DNA of 64,000 nt. Origin: JARRQJ01 sp963761035. GTDB taxonomy: Bacteria; Pseudomonadota; Gammaproteobacteria; DRLM01. The notes beneath the pieces were generated by a model. It searched no databases. It saw only the letters and a program-made list of their open reading frames with translations, and was not told the origin of the DNA. Made by a program: the position numbers and the translations under genes. Shown piece by piece: positions 15,504 through 25,487 of this stretch. Each line of letters opens with the position of its first letter. The first letter of the stretch is position 1. The stretch spans positions 1,674,001 to 1,738,000 of the forward strand of contig CAVXFH010000002.1 of the NCBI GenBank assembly GCA_963761035.1, in the 5' to 3' direction.

Positions 15504-17807
15504 TTAAGTGGCCGCAACCTTACGGATTTGCGCCATGTCGGTCTGGCCCTTTAACATTTTGCTGATACCGTCTTGCATCAAGGTACGCATTCCTTCCTTA
15601 ATGGACATTTTCTGCAGCTCTTCGGCGGTGCACTTGTGATAAATCAGCTCTTTTATGGCATGGCTGCTGACTAGGAGTTCATGAATGCCGGTACGCCCAC
15701 GGAAGCCGGTGTTATCGCAAGCCGGGCAACCGACCGCCTTTTGCAGGGTTACGATGGAAGGATTGACTTTTAGCTCGGCAAAATACTCTTCTCCGTAGTA
15801 GCGACTGATCAAGGTGAGTTCCTGCTCGTCGGGATGATAGGGCTGTTTGCATTTGTCGCACAAGGTGCGCACCAGGCGTTGGGCCAGCACGCCGAGAAAG
15901 GCATCCGAGAAGCTAACGGGATCGATACCCAAATCCAGCAGACGGGTGACGGTCTCTGCCGCCGAGTTGGTATGCAGTGTGGAAAACACCAAGTGGCCGG
16001 TAAGGGATGCCTCTACGCCCGCTTCGGCGGTTTCTCTGTCACGCATTTCACCGATCATGATGACATCTGGATCGGCACGAAGAAAAGCGCGCAGCGCCGT
16101 AGCAAAGGTCAGGCCTGCTTTGTTGTTCATCTGTACCTGCTGCAGACCGGGTTGAGTAATTTCGACGGGATCCTCTGCGGTCCAAATCTTGCGTTCAGGG
16201 GTGTTGATGTGCGCAAGGATAGCGTGCAGTGTGGTCGTTTTACCGGAACCGGTCGGACCCACTACCAGGAATATACCGTGAGGACGTTCCACTAATTTTT
16301 CGGTTTCACGCACATTGCGTTCTGAAAAATTGAGTTTATCCAGGGGCAGAGGCTTGTTGGAGGCGAGGATACGCATCACTACCGACTCGCCGTTGACGGT
16401 CGGGATCGTGGCAACACGAAGTTCCACAGGTTTTCCTTTGATCTTGACGACGGCCTTACCATCCTGAGGGCGGCGTCGGTCGGAGATATCCATGCCCGCG
16501 ATGATCTTTATGCGCGATACTACGGCGCGAATGTGGCTGGCGGGGATGGTGAGCGAGCGCTGGCATTGGCCGTCAACGCGGATTCGGACCGAGGAGGATT
16601 GCTTGCCTTTGCCTGGCTCGATATGGATATCCGAGGCGCGCGAGGAAAAGGACTCACGGATCAGTTGATTGACTAGCTGTATAACCGTTGCTTCATTTTC
16701 ATCGACCGAGTCGACTTCTTCATCGCCGATCGCCTCCACGCCTTCTTCATTTAGACGGTCTACAAGCTCATTGATATCAACGTTGCTCTCGGGGCTTTGG
16801 ATAGTTTCGCCTAAGTATTGTTTGATGTCCTCCGCCAGGGCAACCTTGAACACATAATTGCGGGCGCGCAACACCCGTTGGATCTCCATGATGCGGCGGT
16901 CGTCGGTGGGATCGTCGATCAGTACTACCACCTCGTCCAGATTGCCTTGAATGGGAACCCAGCGCTCCTTTTTTAGGTAGGCTTCGTTAATACCCTTTAA
17001 GAGATTTTTGGGGATTTCAATCTCGGGGTTGTAACCCATATAGGGTACCTGGTAATAACGCTCAAGGGATGCGCCGATTTCAGCCGCGCTGAGATTGGCC
17101 TCAGTGAGCAACAAGTAAGTTACCGTGATCCCTTCTTTGTGGGCGCGGCTTTTGTATTCATCGATCTGTTGCTGCGTGATTTTGCCTGACTGGATCAGGT
17201 GCTCATATGGGTCGCGTGTCCCTCCCAGTTCGTAGCGGAATTGATTGCCAAGCAGTAGGCCGATCTTTACGGCATTACGCAGTTCCATATCGCTGAATGC
17301 GCCGCCGCCGAGCCGATTGAGCACCTGCATCACACCGAACAGCACGTCTTTTGACTTGATCGGCACGACCAGCATAGCCTGACTCCGGAATCCGCTCTTG
17401 AGATCGTAAGATTTATCGAAGTGCAGGTTGGCATGGATGGTATTGAGTTCAGCAGTATCATACACATCGGTGATACGTAGGGGTTTTTGACTGAGTCCTA
17501 CGTAGCCTGAAATAGACGAAGTCGAGAGAGCAACCCTGATCTCCTTGAATTCATCTCCACTTTTGTATTTGGAGACCAATTCTGGGTTAGTGCGGGACCG
17601 CTGATAGACAGTGATGCGTTCACCATTGAGGAGAGAGAGTAAATCCTGCTCGATCTCAGGCATCACATCGCTGAAGCTTTCAGCCTCTTGGATGCGCTGG
17701 ATAAGCGTATTCAGCCGAATTTGAAACTCGAGCTGGCGCTTAAGTTGCTCTGGATTGGCCTTCCGTTGTGCTTCGTTACTCACGCCATTTATGCTCTTTT
17801 GCGGCAT
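15504..17807 (-). CDS. GAF-domain type II/IV secretion ATPase (PilB/GspE family)
   Basis: 767 residues. Domains in order: GAF at about 20-190 (ITVYQRSRTNPELVSKYKSG, then VVPIKSKDVLFGVMQVLN), an MshEN/GspE-N-type region around 205-330 (LIQSGKITQQQIDEY), and the hexameric ATPase at 370-767. It has Walker A GPTGSGKTT near residue 518, the Asp box IWTAEDPVEI, Walker B DPDVIMIGEMRDRETAE, the His box STLHTN and a zinc tetracysteine CDKC...CPAC near 651 and 694. PilB/GspE ATPases power pilus or pseudopilus assembly, but no pilC, pilD or gsp gene is nearby, and the GAF domain suggests ligand-controlled activity. The partner machinery must be elsewhere. Confidence 0.93.
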   Translation of the reverse strand: MPQKSINGVSNEAQRKANPEQLKRQLEFQIRLNTLIQRIQEAESFSDVMPEIEQDLLSLLNGERITVYQRSRTNPELVSKYKSGDEFKEIRVALSTSSISGYVGLSQKPLRITDVYDTAELNTIHANLHFDKSYDLKSGFRSQAMLVVPIKSKDVLFGVMQVLNRLGGGAFSDMELRNAVKIGLLLGNQFRYELGGTRDPYEHLIQSGKITQQQIDEYKSRAHKEGITVTYLLLTEANLSAAEIGASLERYYQVPYMGYNPEIEIPKNLLKGINEAYLKKERWVPIQGNLDEVVVLIDDPTDDRRIMEIQRVLRARNYVFKVALAEDIKQYLGETIQSPESNVDINELVDRLNEEGVEAIGDEEVDSVDENEATVIQLVNQLIRESFSSRASDIHIEPGKGKQSSSVRIRVDGQCQRSLTIPASHIRAVVSRIKIIAGMDISDRRRPQDGKAVVKIKGKPVELRVATIPTVNGESVVMRILASNKPLPLDKLNFSERNVRETEKLVERPHGIFLVVGPTGSGKTTTLHAILAHINTPERKIWTAEDPVEITQPGLQQVQMNNKAGLTFATALRAFLRADPDVIMIGEMRDRETAEAGVEASLTGHLVFSTLHTNSAAETVTRLLDLGIDPVSFSDAFLGVLAQRLVRTLCDKCKQPYHPDEQELTLISRYYGEEYFAELKVNPSIVTLQKAVGCPACDNTGFRGRTGIHELLVSSHAIKELIYHKCTAEELQKMSIKEGMRTLMQDGISKMLKGQTDMAQIRKVAAT

Positions 17808-18069
17808 TATTCAACGGATAAAATCCCAAGGTACAGTCCCTGTTTCGCGGGTAGCGCCTCTCTAGTTATGCTTAAGCATTGGAGACTTCCTTCCCAGTAT
17901 CTACAATGACAGGAATTACCACAGACACGCCCCGGAGTACTGACCGTCGCCGGAGACACCCACCCATATACCTTCGGCAGGGAGCCCATCAATGTTTCCC
18001 GAAAATGTATCGACTTGCCGCGGAAATGCTTGAATGCAATGACGGATATGGGCCATACCTCAGGGCTAT

Positions 18070-19435
18070 ATGGCTGTTATGCTATGGCATATGGCTGGAA
18101 TCTATAAAAATCCGCGCGAGCTTTATATGGACAAGGTTTGGAGGCTGGAGACCCAGTCTTTGAGCCCCCTACATCGTAACGTAGTGGTGACCGTGAGGCT
18201 GGCGCATAACATTATGCAGGAATTGGCGGAAGGCAATCTGACCCTGCGAGCCATGAGCCTGCTATATACTACTTTAGTATAGCTGGTACCCGTTGTTGGC
18301 GGTGAGCTTTTCCCTGCTTAAAGCCTTCGGAGTACACCATCAAATCGAACCCATGCTCCGGCGTTTTCTAGAGCCCTTGGGCGACAAGGGTGCCGAGATC
18401 AGCCAACGCATCCTCGGCTTTGTCGAAAATATCCATGTGGGAGTGCTGGGCTCCTTGGTTTTGGCGATGTTGATCTATACTGTCGTGTCCCTGGTTCAAA
18501 AAATCGAAGGCGCCTTTAATTTTATATGGCATATAAGGCAACAACGACGCTTTATCAGGCGGTTCAGCGATTACACTAGCGTAATCTTGGTAGGGCCAGT
18601 GTTGATCTTTGCCGCGTTAGGGATTACCGCTGCGGTAATGGGCGGCAGTCTGATTCAGGAATTGATAACAGTCAAACCTATCGCCACGTTGTTTTACTAC
18701 ATTAACCGCTTGCTGCCCTATGTGTTAGCGTGTTTCGCCTTTACCTTCATCTACATCTTCATGCCCACTACCAAAGTGCATTTCAGTTCCGCCCTGATTG
18801 GTGGATTGTTCGCGGGGATATTGTGGGAGACCGGTGGGTGGGGTTTCGTCGCGCTAATCACTTCCACTACTAAATATAAGGCGATCTACTCCGTCTTTGC
18901 CATCTTGATTGTGTTCATGATCTGGTTGTATGCGAGTTGGTTGATCCTGTTGTTGGATGACAAATTGCCTACTATCATCAACATCTCACCTTGCTCAGTT
19001 CTCGGTGCGGGGCATGGCGGCTAAGTCATGAAGCACAGGAGCAGGTGGGTATTCTGGCAATGCTGTTGATCGGGTATAACTATTATTATCAACAAGGGTG
19101 GTGGTCTCTTGAGAGCTGGCACAACGCATGAAGATCCCTTCTTCTTCCTTGCAGCCTATCATAGCGATCTTGGAGGAACACGGGCTAATCAGCGCATCCG
19201 GTGAAGACCCAACCAGCTATTTGCCGGCCCGCGACATTGAGACCATTACCATAGCATCCATGATCGAAGTAATTCGTCATGCCGAGGCGTCGCCATTTGG
19301 TGGCAAATGGGCGGCAACCGGAAATGATTATGGTTGGAGAGATGATGCGCCGTGTTGACGGTGCTATCCGCTGCCTTGGCGCATCAAACCGTTAAAGACT
19401 TGGTGCTGGCCCAGGCGACGCCAAAAGAGGATTAG
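18070..19435 (+). pseudogene. Disrupted YihY/UPF0761-family membrane protein
   Basis: Pieces in three frames line up end to end with one YihY-family (formerly 'ribonuclease BN') inner-membrane protein of about 400 residues. The N-terminal piece ends LTLRAMSLLYTTLV at an in-frame TAG (18280-18282). A one-base shift near 18291 then opens the membrane core (LAVSFSLLKAFGVHHQIEP to WLYASWLILL), and further shifts occur near 18960 (resuming AYYHQHLTLL), 19125 (MKIPSSSLQPIIAILEEHGLI), 19345 and 19365 (HQTVKDLVLAQ), with the last stop at 19435. At least five lesions while neighbours are intact indicate a real pseudogene rather than a single base-call error. Confidence 0.88.
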
Positions 19436-19513
19436 CAAAAAGATTAATTAATATACGTGATCGAGAAATTGGTGAACGGTTATTACAGAGGAATAGGCTA
19501 AGGTGAAGATAGT

Positions 19514-19849
19514 ATGACTTGGTTACCAAATCGGCCGGGGAACGACGAGAAGCCCGAAAAATCGCAATCCAAGGTTGAAATTTATACAACTCGCCATTGC
19601 GGATATTGTGTGCGTGCAAAGCAATTGCTTCAATCCAGGGGTGTAGTGTTCACGGAGTACTTGATTGATAGTGATGGCGAGGCTCGCCGCCAAATGGTGG
19701 AAAAGGCGGGTGGTCGTCGCACCATTCCTCAAATCTTTATCGATGGTCTTGCTATCGGCGGTTTCACGGAATTGTATCAATTGGATTGTGATGGACAATT
19801 GGATATCCTGTTGCGACGCGCCTCACCAATAAGCGATACGCCTGAATGA
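19514..19849 (+). CDS. Glutaredoxin 3-type protein
   Basis: 111 residues: a thioredoxin-fold dithiol oxidoreductase reduced by glutathione. The active site is YTTRHCGYCVRAKQLL (C-G-Y-C at about residues 33-36), followed by the cis-Pro/glutathione site GGRRTIPQIFIDGLAIGGFTEL, as in GrxC. The N-terminal 22 residues before the fold are longer than in most GrxC proteins and lack signal character, so a start closer to the fold cannot be excluded. It lies just downstream of the YihY-family pseudogene and 56 bp before an ArsC-like gene of the same superfamily. Confidence 0.9.
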   Translation: MTWLPNRPGNDEKPEKSQSKVEIYTTRHCGYCVRAKQLLQSRGVVFTEYLIDSDGEARRQMVEKAGGRRTIPQIFIDGLAIGGFTELYQLDCDGQLDILLRRASPISDTPE

Positions 19850-19905
19850 GAGGCTAAGTCATGGTGAAAGACCAAGGCTAAAATTGTTTTCCACAGTGAG
19901 GATAT

Positions 19906-20256
19906 ATGGCGGATATCAGTATCTATCACAATCCAAGTTGTTCCAAGTCACGGCAAGTCTTGCAGTTATTGCGCGATCGCGGTCTTGACCCGACTATCGT
20001 GGAATACCTCAAGCAGCCTCCTACCGAGCAACAGATCACGCGCCTATTGAATCTATTGGTTATGGAGCCAAGAGATCTGATACGTAAAAATGAAGCAGAA
20101 TATATAAGCCTAGGATTGGATGATCCCAAACTTGTTCCCATCGCCCTTATCAAAGCCATGGCGCGGTACCCGGTATTGATCGAGCGACCTATCGTCGTAA
20201 GGGGGGACCGTGCGGTATTGGGCCGGCCCCCGGAAAAAGTGCTAGAAATCCTGTAA
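19906..20256 (+). CDS. ArsC-family thioredoxin-fold reductase (arsenate reductase-like)
   Basis: 116 residues of the ArsC/Spx/YffB group. It starts ADISIYHNPSCSKSRQVLQLL with the catalytic Cys near residue 12, then VEYLKQPPT and RPIVVRGDRAVLGRPPEKVLE, the region holding the arsenate-contacting Arg in true glutaredoxin-dependent ArsC. Arsenate reduction is therefore plausible, but no arsR, arsB or acr3 gene is near, so a general redox role is equally possible. It follows the glutaredoxin gene, its natural electron donor, on the same strand. Confidence 0.85.
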   Translation: MADISIYHNPSCSKSRQVLQLLRDRGLDPTIVEYLKQPPTEQQITRLLNLLVMEPRDLIRKNEAEYISLGLDDPKLVPIALIKAMARYPVLIERPIVVRGDRAVLGRPPEKVLEIL

Positions 20257-20267
20257 GGGGCCTTGCG

Positions 20268-20294
20268 AAAAAAAAGCACTGTTATTGACAGTGC
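20268..20294 (-). terminator. Rho-independent terminator on the minus strand
   Basis: A 7-bp stem GCACTGT/ACAGTGC (20276-20282 with 20288-20294) followed on the minus strand by eight U residues. It ends transcription arriving from the small minus-strand ORF at 20346-20474, and its position supports that ORF being expressed. Confidence 0.8.
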
Positions 20295-20345
20295 CTTTGC
20301 TTAAAAGGGGGAAGTGTCAGCAGAAACTTCGGACCAATTTTCACC

Positions 20346-20474
20346 TTAGATGGTGGCTGCCAGTCCCAGCAGCGTCATCGCTACGCCTATCAGCGTCCAG
20401 ATCACTATCCCTGTCGCGTCGTGCTCACCCATATAGGTTTTGCGGCGTTCTAGCATGTAATTATTCCTTATCAT
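20346..20474 (-). CDS. Small single-span membrane protein (42 aa)
   Basis: An ORF of 42 codons, below usual gene-calling limits. ATG at 20474 has the ribosome-binding site AAAGGAG about 9 nt upstream, and a terminator follows 52 bp after the stop. The peptide has a basic N-terminal part (NNYMLERRKTYMGEHDAT) and a C-terminal transmembrane helix (GIVIWTLIGVAMTLLGLAAT), suggesting an inner-membrane microprotein with its N-terminus in the cytoplasm. No family recognised. Start, terminator and hydrophobic profile together make it credible. Confidence 0.6.
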   Translation of the reverse strand: MIRNNYMLERRKTYMGEHDATGIVIWTLIGVAMTLLGLAATI

Positions 20475-20835
20475 TTTGCGATACTCCTTTGTGAGGCTTG
20501 GAGAGAGCCGGCATCACGTTCCCCGGCATAATAATTTAGCAATACCCATACCAATATGTTTAGTCTTTATATTTATCATTAAGTTAAAGCTTATTATCTA
20601 ACTGTATTAATCGATAGCGGAATCACATCATTGTAAGAAGTGTCGTGAATTAGAGACGCCATCATGGGAATTTTGTACTAACTCATTAACAAATATAAAT
20701 ATGTTTCTGTCTCCGGGCAGAGACATTGCGATGGCTAGATCTTTAGAGAAAATGATTTATTTTTCCAAAAGAATCTCAAGGTTTGGCCGATAGCCCCTAC
20801 ATTCGAATAAAGATTTAAGGAATGGAAATAAAAGG
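20475..20835. other. AT-rich intergenic region
   Basis: About 360 bp, markedly AT-rich, between the divergent 42-codon ORF and the DUF1631 gene. It probably contains both promoters; no operator or RNA structure was identified with confidence. Confidence 0.4.
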
Positions 20836-23247
20836 ATGGCTTCGGGAGATATTACAGGTATGGGTGGCAAGGCGGAAAATTTTGAACTCCATAGTTCGCC
20901 ACGCGCTCGCCAGCAAAAAATATTACAAGCATGCTTGCAACTTGCGGAGCAGTATGTCGAAGGCGTGTTGAAGCACGTAATGGACAAGCTCGGCGATGTA
21001 TTGCATGACCGCGGCAACAAGGGCGGTGCGGATGCCGACACTTTTACGACAGCAGCGCACGCGCTGGGGTTACGGCGCCAAGAACTCAGTCGCTCCCTAA
21101 TTGAGGGATTCCGTCAAACCTATAAGTTCCGCTTAAGCTTGGCTGCGCCCGCCAATGCCGCATCGAAGATGGACAACGCTCAGAGCGGCGCTTTATCCCT
21201 CGTCGATGAGCAGGATTTAGAGGAATCTCTGGCTATAGATGGGTTGGTGACTAAGGCCAATGACCGCTTTCGCAATGAACTATTCGCGCTTGCTCAAAGA
21301 TTCAATCAGTTGGTAGAGGGTGCGCAGTATCGCGAAGAAACGCAGCCGCTGGCTCCTGATACCATCGCTTATTCCTTTCGGGATGTTTTTCAGAGTCTGC
21401 ACTGGGAAGTGGAAATTAAATTGATTGCCTACAAGCTGTTCGAGAAAAATGCGGTGCAGAGCTTGGGTGAATTTTATCATCAACTAAATAGCCAGTTATG
21501 CGACGCTCGCGTTTTGCCGGAATTGAAATTGGGGGCGGCAATACGATCCGCGGATGGAGCGGCGCAGGGGCGCTCCACGAAGTCAGGCCATGGCGGGACA
21601 CTGGAGACCGTTACGTACCATAATTTTCAGGGCGATGGTATGCAAGAAGGTACGCAGCGAGGTATGACATCATCAGTAGATGTCTATCAAAAGCTGCAGC
21701 AATTGATGAATGACAAGAAATACGGAGCTGCCTCCACCGTTGGCACGATGGAAGGCATACCCGGGAACGGCAGTGAGAGGAGCGGCAGTGATGGCCGTAG
21801 TAGCGGTGGAATGATTGCAGGATCATCCCTACCCGCGGACGATCTGGTTCGCGGACTATCGCTTTTGCAGCACAATCCAGTGGCCGCGGATTCCGCCAAT
21901 ATAATCAACGTCGCCGTTATCAAAGATGCGCTTCTTGAACAAATGAAGCAGATCGGCGACGGGCGCGGTATACATCCCGCTCATGACAATACTATAGATG
22001 TCATCGGGATGATTTTCGAGTTCATTTTGGACGAGCCCAGCATTCCGGATGTGGTTAAGAATTTACTTAATCGCATGCAGATTCCTATCATCAAGGTTGC
22101 CATCGTCGATAAGGCGTTCTTTACCAACAAAACCCATCCCGCCAGGCGATTGCTCAATGTATTGGGACATGCCAGCATTGGCTGGAACGAGAATAGCGAA
22201 GAAGCTCGGCAGCGGCGTTTTGAGAAAATGGATTATGTGATTAATAGGGTGCTGGAAGAGTTTGAACAGGACCCCGGTATTTTTGCCGCATTATTGGAAG
22301 AATTTGCTGAGTTTTTGATAAAAGAGGGGGGGGACGCAGGGGAAGAACGGATAGATTCAGTCGAGGAACAAGATCAAAGCGCATCTCCTGACAAGCTGAT
22401 TTTCGAAACGATCGAGACTCGTTTGGAGTGTGCGGAGGTGCCGGAGGTTTTGCGGGACTTTCTGCGCAATACCTGGCGCAATGTGTTACAACATACGCTT
22501 GATCAAAATGGACGCGACAGCGATAGATGGCGCCGCTACGAACAGACGGTGGATGATCTCATGTGGAGCGTGGAGCCCAAGACCTCAGCAGACGAGCGGC
22601 GCAAGATGGTGATGGCCTTGCCGCGGCTATTAGACACCTTGCGCGAGGGCATGACGCTTATTCAGTGCGCTAAAGAAGAAATAGACGGGGCGATCGACGC
22701 CTTGGAACCTATTCACATTGCCTGTTTGAGAGGAGAGAAGTCCGTTATTGAAGCCATTGAGCAGCAACAGACTCCAAAGGTGGCCGACGCGGCCGATGTC
22801 TCCTCCGATGCTGTGTCGGACATGATTCGCTCCATCCAAGCGGGAATAACCCAGGGAGAAGATCAAATTGATGAGTCGACAATTGATGTTGACGGGGGCC
22901 TAATTGAGATCGATTCTTCAATTGGATCCCAAGGACATGATCCTTACGAGGTCAAAAATATAGAGGATGAGTTTACCGCCATGGCTGCGGATATGAAACT
23001 TGGTACCTGGCTGGAATTTGCGGTGGATGATAAGACTCGCCGCGGAAAATTGGCGTGGAAGAGCATGATTATGGGTGAATATGTCTTCGTCGACCGCAAG
23101 TACAAAGTCGTGAAGGAAAAGACCTTATCGGAGTTGGCGGCCGACTTGCGCAGCGGGCGGGCCGTCTTGGTGGAGAATGTCGCCATGTTCGATCGCGCCC
23201 TCGATAAGGTTCTGAACGGGTTGATGAGCGGCGGCGCTGTACACTAG
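20836..23247 (+). CDS. DUF1631 family protein
   Basis: 803 residues, a large cytoplasmic protein family of unknown role, often mislabelled thymidine phosphorylase in databases. The N-terminal half is helical (ARQQKILQACLQLAEQYVEGVLKHVMDKLGDVL) with a low-complexity Gly/Ser-rich linker around residues 310-335. The middle has the conserved INVAVIKDALLEQM and IPIIKVAIVDKAFFTNKTHPARRLLN. The C-terminus (LGTWLEFAVDDKTRRGKLAWKSMIMGEYVFVDRKYKVV) looks like a PilZ-type barrel. The family occurs in bacteria with type IV pili and cyclic-di-GMP signalling; that association is suggestive only. ATG at 20836 is close behind AAAGG. Confidence 0.88.
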   Translation: MASGDITGMGGKAENFELHSSPRARQQKILQACLQLAEQYVEGVLKHVMDKLGDVLHDRGNKGGADADTFTTAAHALGLRRQELSRSLIEGFRQTYKFRLSLAAPANAASKMDNAQSGALSLVDEQDLEESLAIDGLVTKANDRFRNELFALAQRFNQLVEGAQYREETQPLAPDTIAYSFRDVFQSLHWEVEIKLIAYKLFEKNAVQSLGEFYHQLNSQLCDARVLPELKLGAAIRSADGAAQGRSTKSGHGGTLETVTYHNFQGDGMQEGTQRGMTSSVDVYQKLQQLMNDKKYGAASTVGTMEGIPGNGSERSGSDGRSSGGMIAGSSLPADDLVRGLSLLQHNPVAADSANIINVAVIKDALLEQMKQIGDGRGIHPAHDNTIDVIGMIFEFILDEPSIPDVVKNLLNRMQIPIIKVAIVDKAFFTNKTHPARRLLNVLGHASIGWNENSEEARQRRFEKMDYVINRVLEEFEQDPGIFAALLEEFAEFLIKEGGDAGEERIDSVEEQDQSASPDKLIFETIETRLECAEVPEVLRDFLRNTWRNVLQHTLDQNGRDSDRWRRYEQTVDDLMWSVEPKTSADERRKMVMALPRLLDTLREGMTLIQCAKEEIDGAIDALEPIHIACLRGEKSVIEAIEQQQTPKVADAADVSSDAVSDMIRSIQAGITQGEDQIDESTIDVDGGLIEIDSSIGSQGHDPYEVKNIEDEFTAMAADMKLGTWLEFAVDDKTRRGKLAWKSMIMGEYVFVDRKYKVVKEKTLSELAADLRSGRAVLVENVAMFDRALDKVLNGLMSGGAVH

Positions 23248-23357
23248 TTACTGTCGAGAATGCAGGCTTATTCCTGCGCAATTTTCGTCATTTCTCTCAG
23301 TTGGCTATCTTGCAGGGAGCAGGCGATGTGGTACGAGTAGCGCCATAGGGAAATCGT

Positions 23358-24593
23358 ATGAACCGTATCAAGCTCCACTCGTCAATTCGATTCCCGTTGT
23401 TATTATTTATCTTGATCGCATTGCTATGCTCCGCGCGAGGCGCCCATGCCGCCGGTGACGAGGCTCAGCTTCAAGGTCGATGCGTGGTGCCTGGAACCTG
23501 GTTGCGTATAGCGGATAAGAAAGTCGTCAGTAATGGCGACATACTGCACTACATGAGCACTCAGCGTGTCGTACTCTTGGGAGAGCACCACGATAATCCC
23601 GATCACCACCGCTGGCAGTTACAGGTGATCGCCGGCCTCTATGCATTGCGCCAAAACCTGGCCATCGGTTTTGAGATGTTTCCGCAGGAGGTCCAGCCGG
23701 TGTTGGATAAATGGATAGCGGGTAAGTTGAGCGAGGCGGAATTCCTTAGCCAAAGCAATTGGTACGGCAATTGGAGTTTCGATCCGGCGCTGTATATGCC
23801 GTTATTACATTTCGCCCGCCTTAATCGCATTCCCCTGATCGCCTTGAATGTAAATCGCTCTTTGTCTAACGAGGTGCAGGCGCAAGGGTGGGCGGCGATC
23901 CCCCAGGAGCAGCGGCAAGGCATCACCAATCCCGCTCCTCCGGAAAGAGCTTACCTGGAGATGCTGGCATCCAGCTTTGTACAACACCATCCGGGACTTA
24001 AGGGGCATGAAGCAAAGACACTTGAACAATTTTCCGCTGAAGAAAAACAAGTTTTTAAGCGCTTCGTGGAAGGGCAGCAATTATGGGATCGCGCCATGGC
24101 TCAGGGCCTGGCCGACATGGCTGCACGAGATAATGCGCCGCTGGTGGTGGGGATCATGGGCAGCGGTCATATGATGGATGGTTTTGGCGTGCCCCATCAA
24201 CTGTCCGCCCTAGGGATCAAGGAAACCGCAAGCTTCGTTCCTTGGGATGAGCAGATGAGTTGCGAGGATTTGGTGCCTGAGTTCGCCTATGCAGTATTTG
24301 GACTGAAAACCTTTTCCGCCCCGGTCGAAGATAAACCACAATTGGGTGTTTATCTCGAACCCGAAGAAAAGGGAGTAAAAGTAGTGAAGCTGGTGGAGCA
24401 CAGCGTCGCATCATCCAGCGGCATCGCCATAGGTGATCGGATCGTCGAGTTAGCCGGGTCAGCAGTTAACAACATGAGTGAGGTGGTTGCCGTAGTGCAA
24501 CGCATGGTACCGGGGACCTGGCTGCCCATCACCGTATTGCGCGGTAATAAACGGCTTGAATTAATCGCCAAGTTTCCGGTCAAGCAACGGTAA
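23358..24593 (+). CDS. ChaN/TIKI-like haem-binding-type lipoprotein domain with C-terminal PDZ domain
   Basis: 411 residues. A signal peptide (LLLFILIALLCSARGAHAAG) directs export. Residues about 60-290 form the ChaN-like domain, with VVLLGEHHDNPDHHRWQ carrying the E/H residues that bind metal or haem, GFEMFPQEVQPVLDKW, and GIMGSGHMMDGFGVPHQL. A PDZ domain follows (GVKVVKLVEHSVASSSGIAIGDRIVELAG to VPGTWLPITVLR). ChaN in Campylobacter binds haem in the periplasm; the PDZ fusion suggests a protein partner or substrate. It is the first gene after DUF1631 and converges on the FAH-family gene, only 3 bp apart. Confidence 0.87.
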   Translation: MNRIKLHSSIRFPLLLFILIALLCSARGAHAAGDEAQLQGRCVVPGTWLRIADKKVVSNGDILHYMSTQRVVLLGEHHDNPDHHRWQLQVIAGLYALRQNLAIGFEMFPQEVQPVLDKWIAGKLSEAEFLSQSNWYGNWSFDPALYMPLLHFARLNRIPLIALNVNRSLSNEVQAQGWAAIPQEQRQGITNPAPPERAYLEMLASSFVQHHPGLKGHEAKTLEQFSAEEKQVFKRFVEGQQLWDRAMAQGLADMAARDNAPLVVGIMGSGHMMDGFGVPHQLSALGIKETASFVPWDEQMSCEDLVPEFAYAVFGLKTFSAPVEDKPQLGVYLEPEEKGVKVVKLVEHSVASSSGIAIGDRIVELAGSAVNNMSEVVAVVQRMVPGTWLPITVLRGNKRLELIAKFPVKQR

Positions 24594-24596
24594 TCA

Positions 24597-25487
24597 TCAT
24601 TCGTTGCTCTGCGCCGCGATGCGATTGCGCAGGCGGCCGATACCCTGTACTTCACACTCCACAATATCGCCGGGCTTCAAGAATTCCGGCGGCGTTCGCG
24701 CAAAGCCCACTCCGGCGGGTGTGCCGGTGGCGATCACATCCCCCGCCTCCAAGCTCATTCCGCGGGACAAGATTGCGATGATGGCGGCGACGGGGAATAT
24801 CTGTCGGCGGGTATTGCCCTGCTGTTTCAGTTGACCGTTCACCCAGCAGCGTAAATCCAAGTCTTGCGGGGAGGGCAGCTCGTCGGCGGTGACTATCCAG
24901 GGTCCCATGGGGCAGGCGCCGTCCAGGCTCTTGCCGAGAAAATACTGCTTATGGCGGAATTGCAGGTCCCGGGCCGAGAGATCGTTGATCACGGTGTAGC
25001 CGAACACATGCTCCATGGCCCGGTCTTCAGGTATATGTCGCCCCGGGGTCCCGATGATAACCGCCAGTTCGACTTCCCAATCCAGTTGGGTAGTGACGGT
25101 GCCGTCATAGGGGATATCCGCATCGGTTCCCGTAACGCTGGTGACTGCTTTAGTGAAGACGACCGGATGATGGGGGACTATCACTTCCCGCCCCTGCGCT
25201 GCCGCCGATTCCGCGGCGTGATCGGCGTAATTAAGGCCCAAGCAAATAATATTCTTGAGAGGGCGGGGAATGGGCGCCAATAATCGTACAGCCGCAAGCG
25301 GGACCTGGCAGGCGGCGGGAAGTTGCTGCAAACCGTCGCGATAGCGTCGCCAAGCGGCGCGGCCGGCCGCGATCAGTCCCAGCATATCGTTCAGTTCTTC
25401 GCCGGCCAGTCCGGGAAGGAGTGCGGTGTCGCCGCGCCGCGCGCCAAGGTACCGTTGTCGTTGATATTCGCAGGTAATTAAATGCAT
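24597..25487 (-). CDS. Fumarylacetoacetate hydrolase family protein
   Basis: 296 residues. FAH-fold enzymes cleave or decarboxylate beta-keto acids with a divalent metal. The C-terminal catalytic domain is evident: KNIICLGLNYADHAAES, the metal-binding LDWEVELAVIIG (E-x-E), VFGYTVINDLSARDLQ, LGKSLDGACPMGPWIV and the oxyanion-type GDVIATGTPAGVGF. Substrate cannot be predicted; oxaloacetate decarboxylase or acylpyruvase activity is typical for this size. The N-terminal domain is short. It is transcribed alone, convergent with the ChaN-PDZ gene. Confidence 0.9.
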   Translation of the reverse strand: MHLITCEYQRQRYLGARRGDTALLPGLAGEELNDMLGLIAAGRAAWRRYRDGLQQLPAACQVPLAAVRLLAPIPRPLKNIICLGLNYADHAAESAAAQGREVIVPHHPVVFTKAVTSVTGTDADIPYDGTVTTQLDWEVELAVIIGTPGRHIPEDRAMEHVFGYTVINDLSARDLQFRHKQYFLGKSLDGACPMGPWIVTADELPSPQDLDLRCWVNGQLKQQGNTRRQIFPVAAIIAILSRGMSLEAGDVIATGTPAGVGFARTPPEFLKPGDIVECEVQGIGRLRNRIAAQSNE

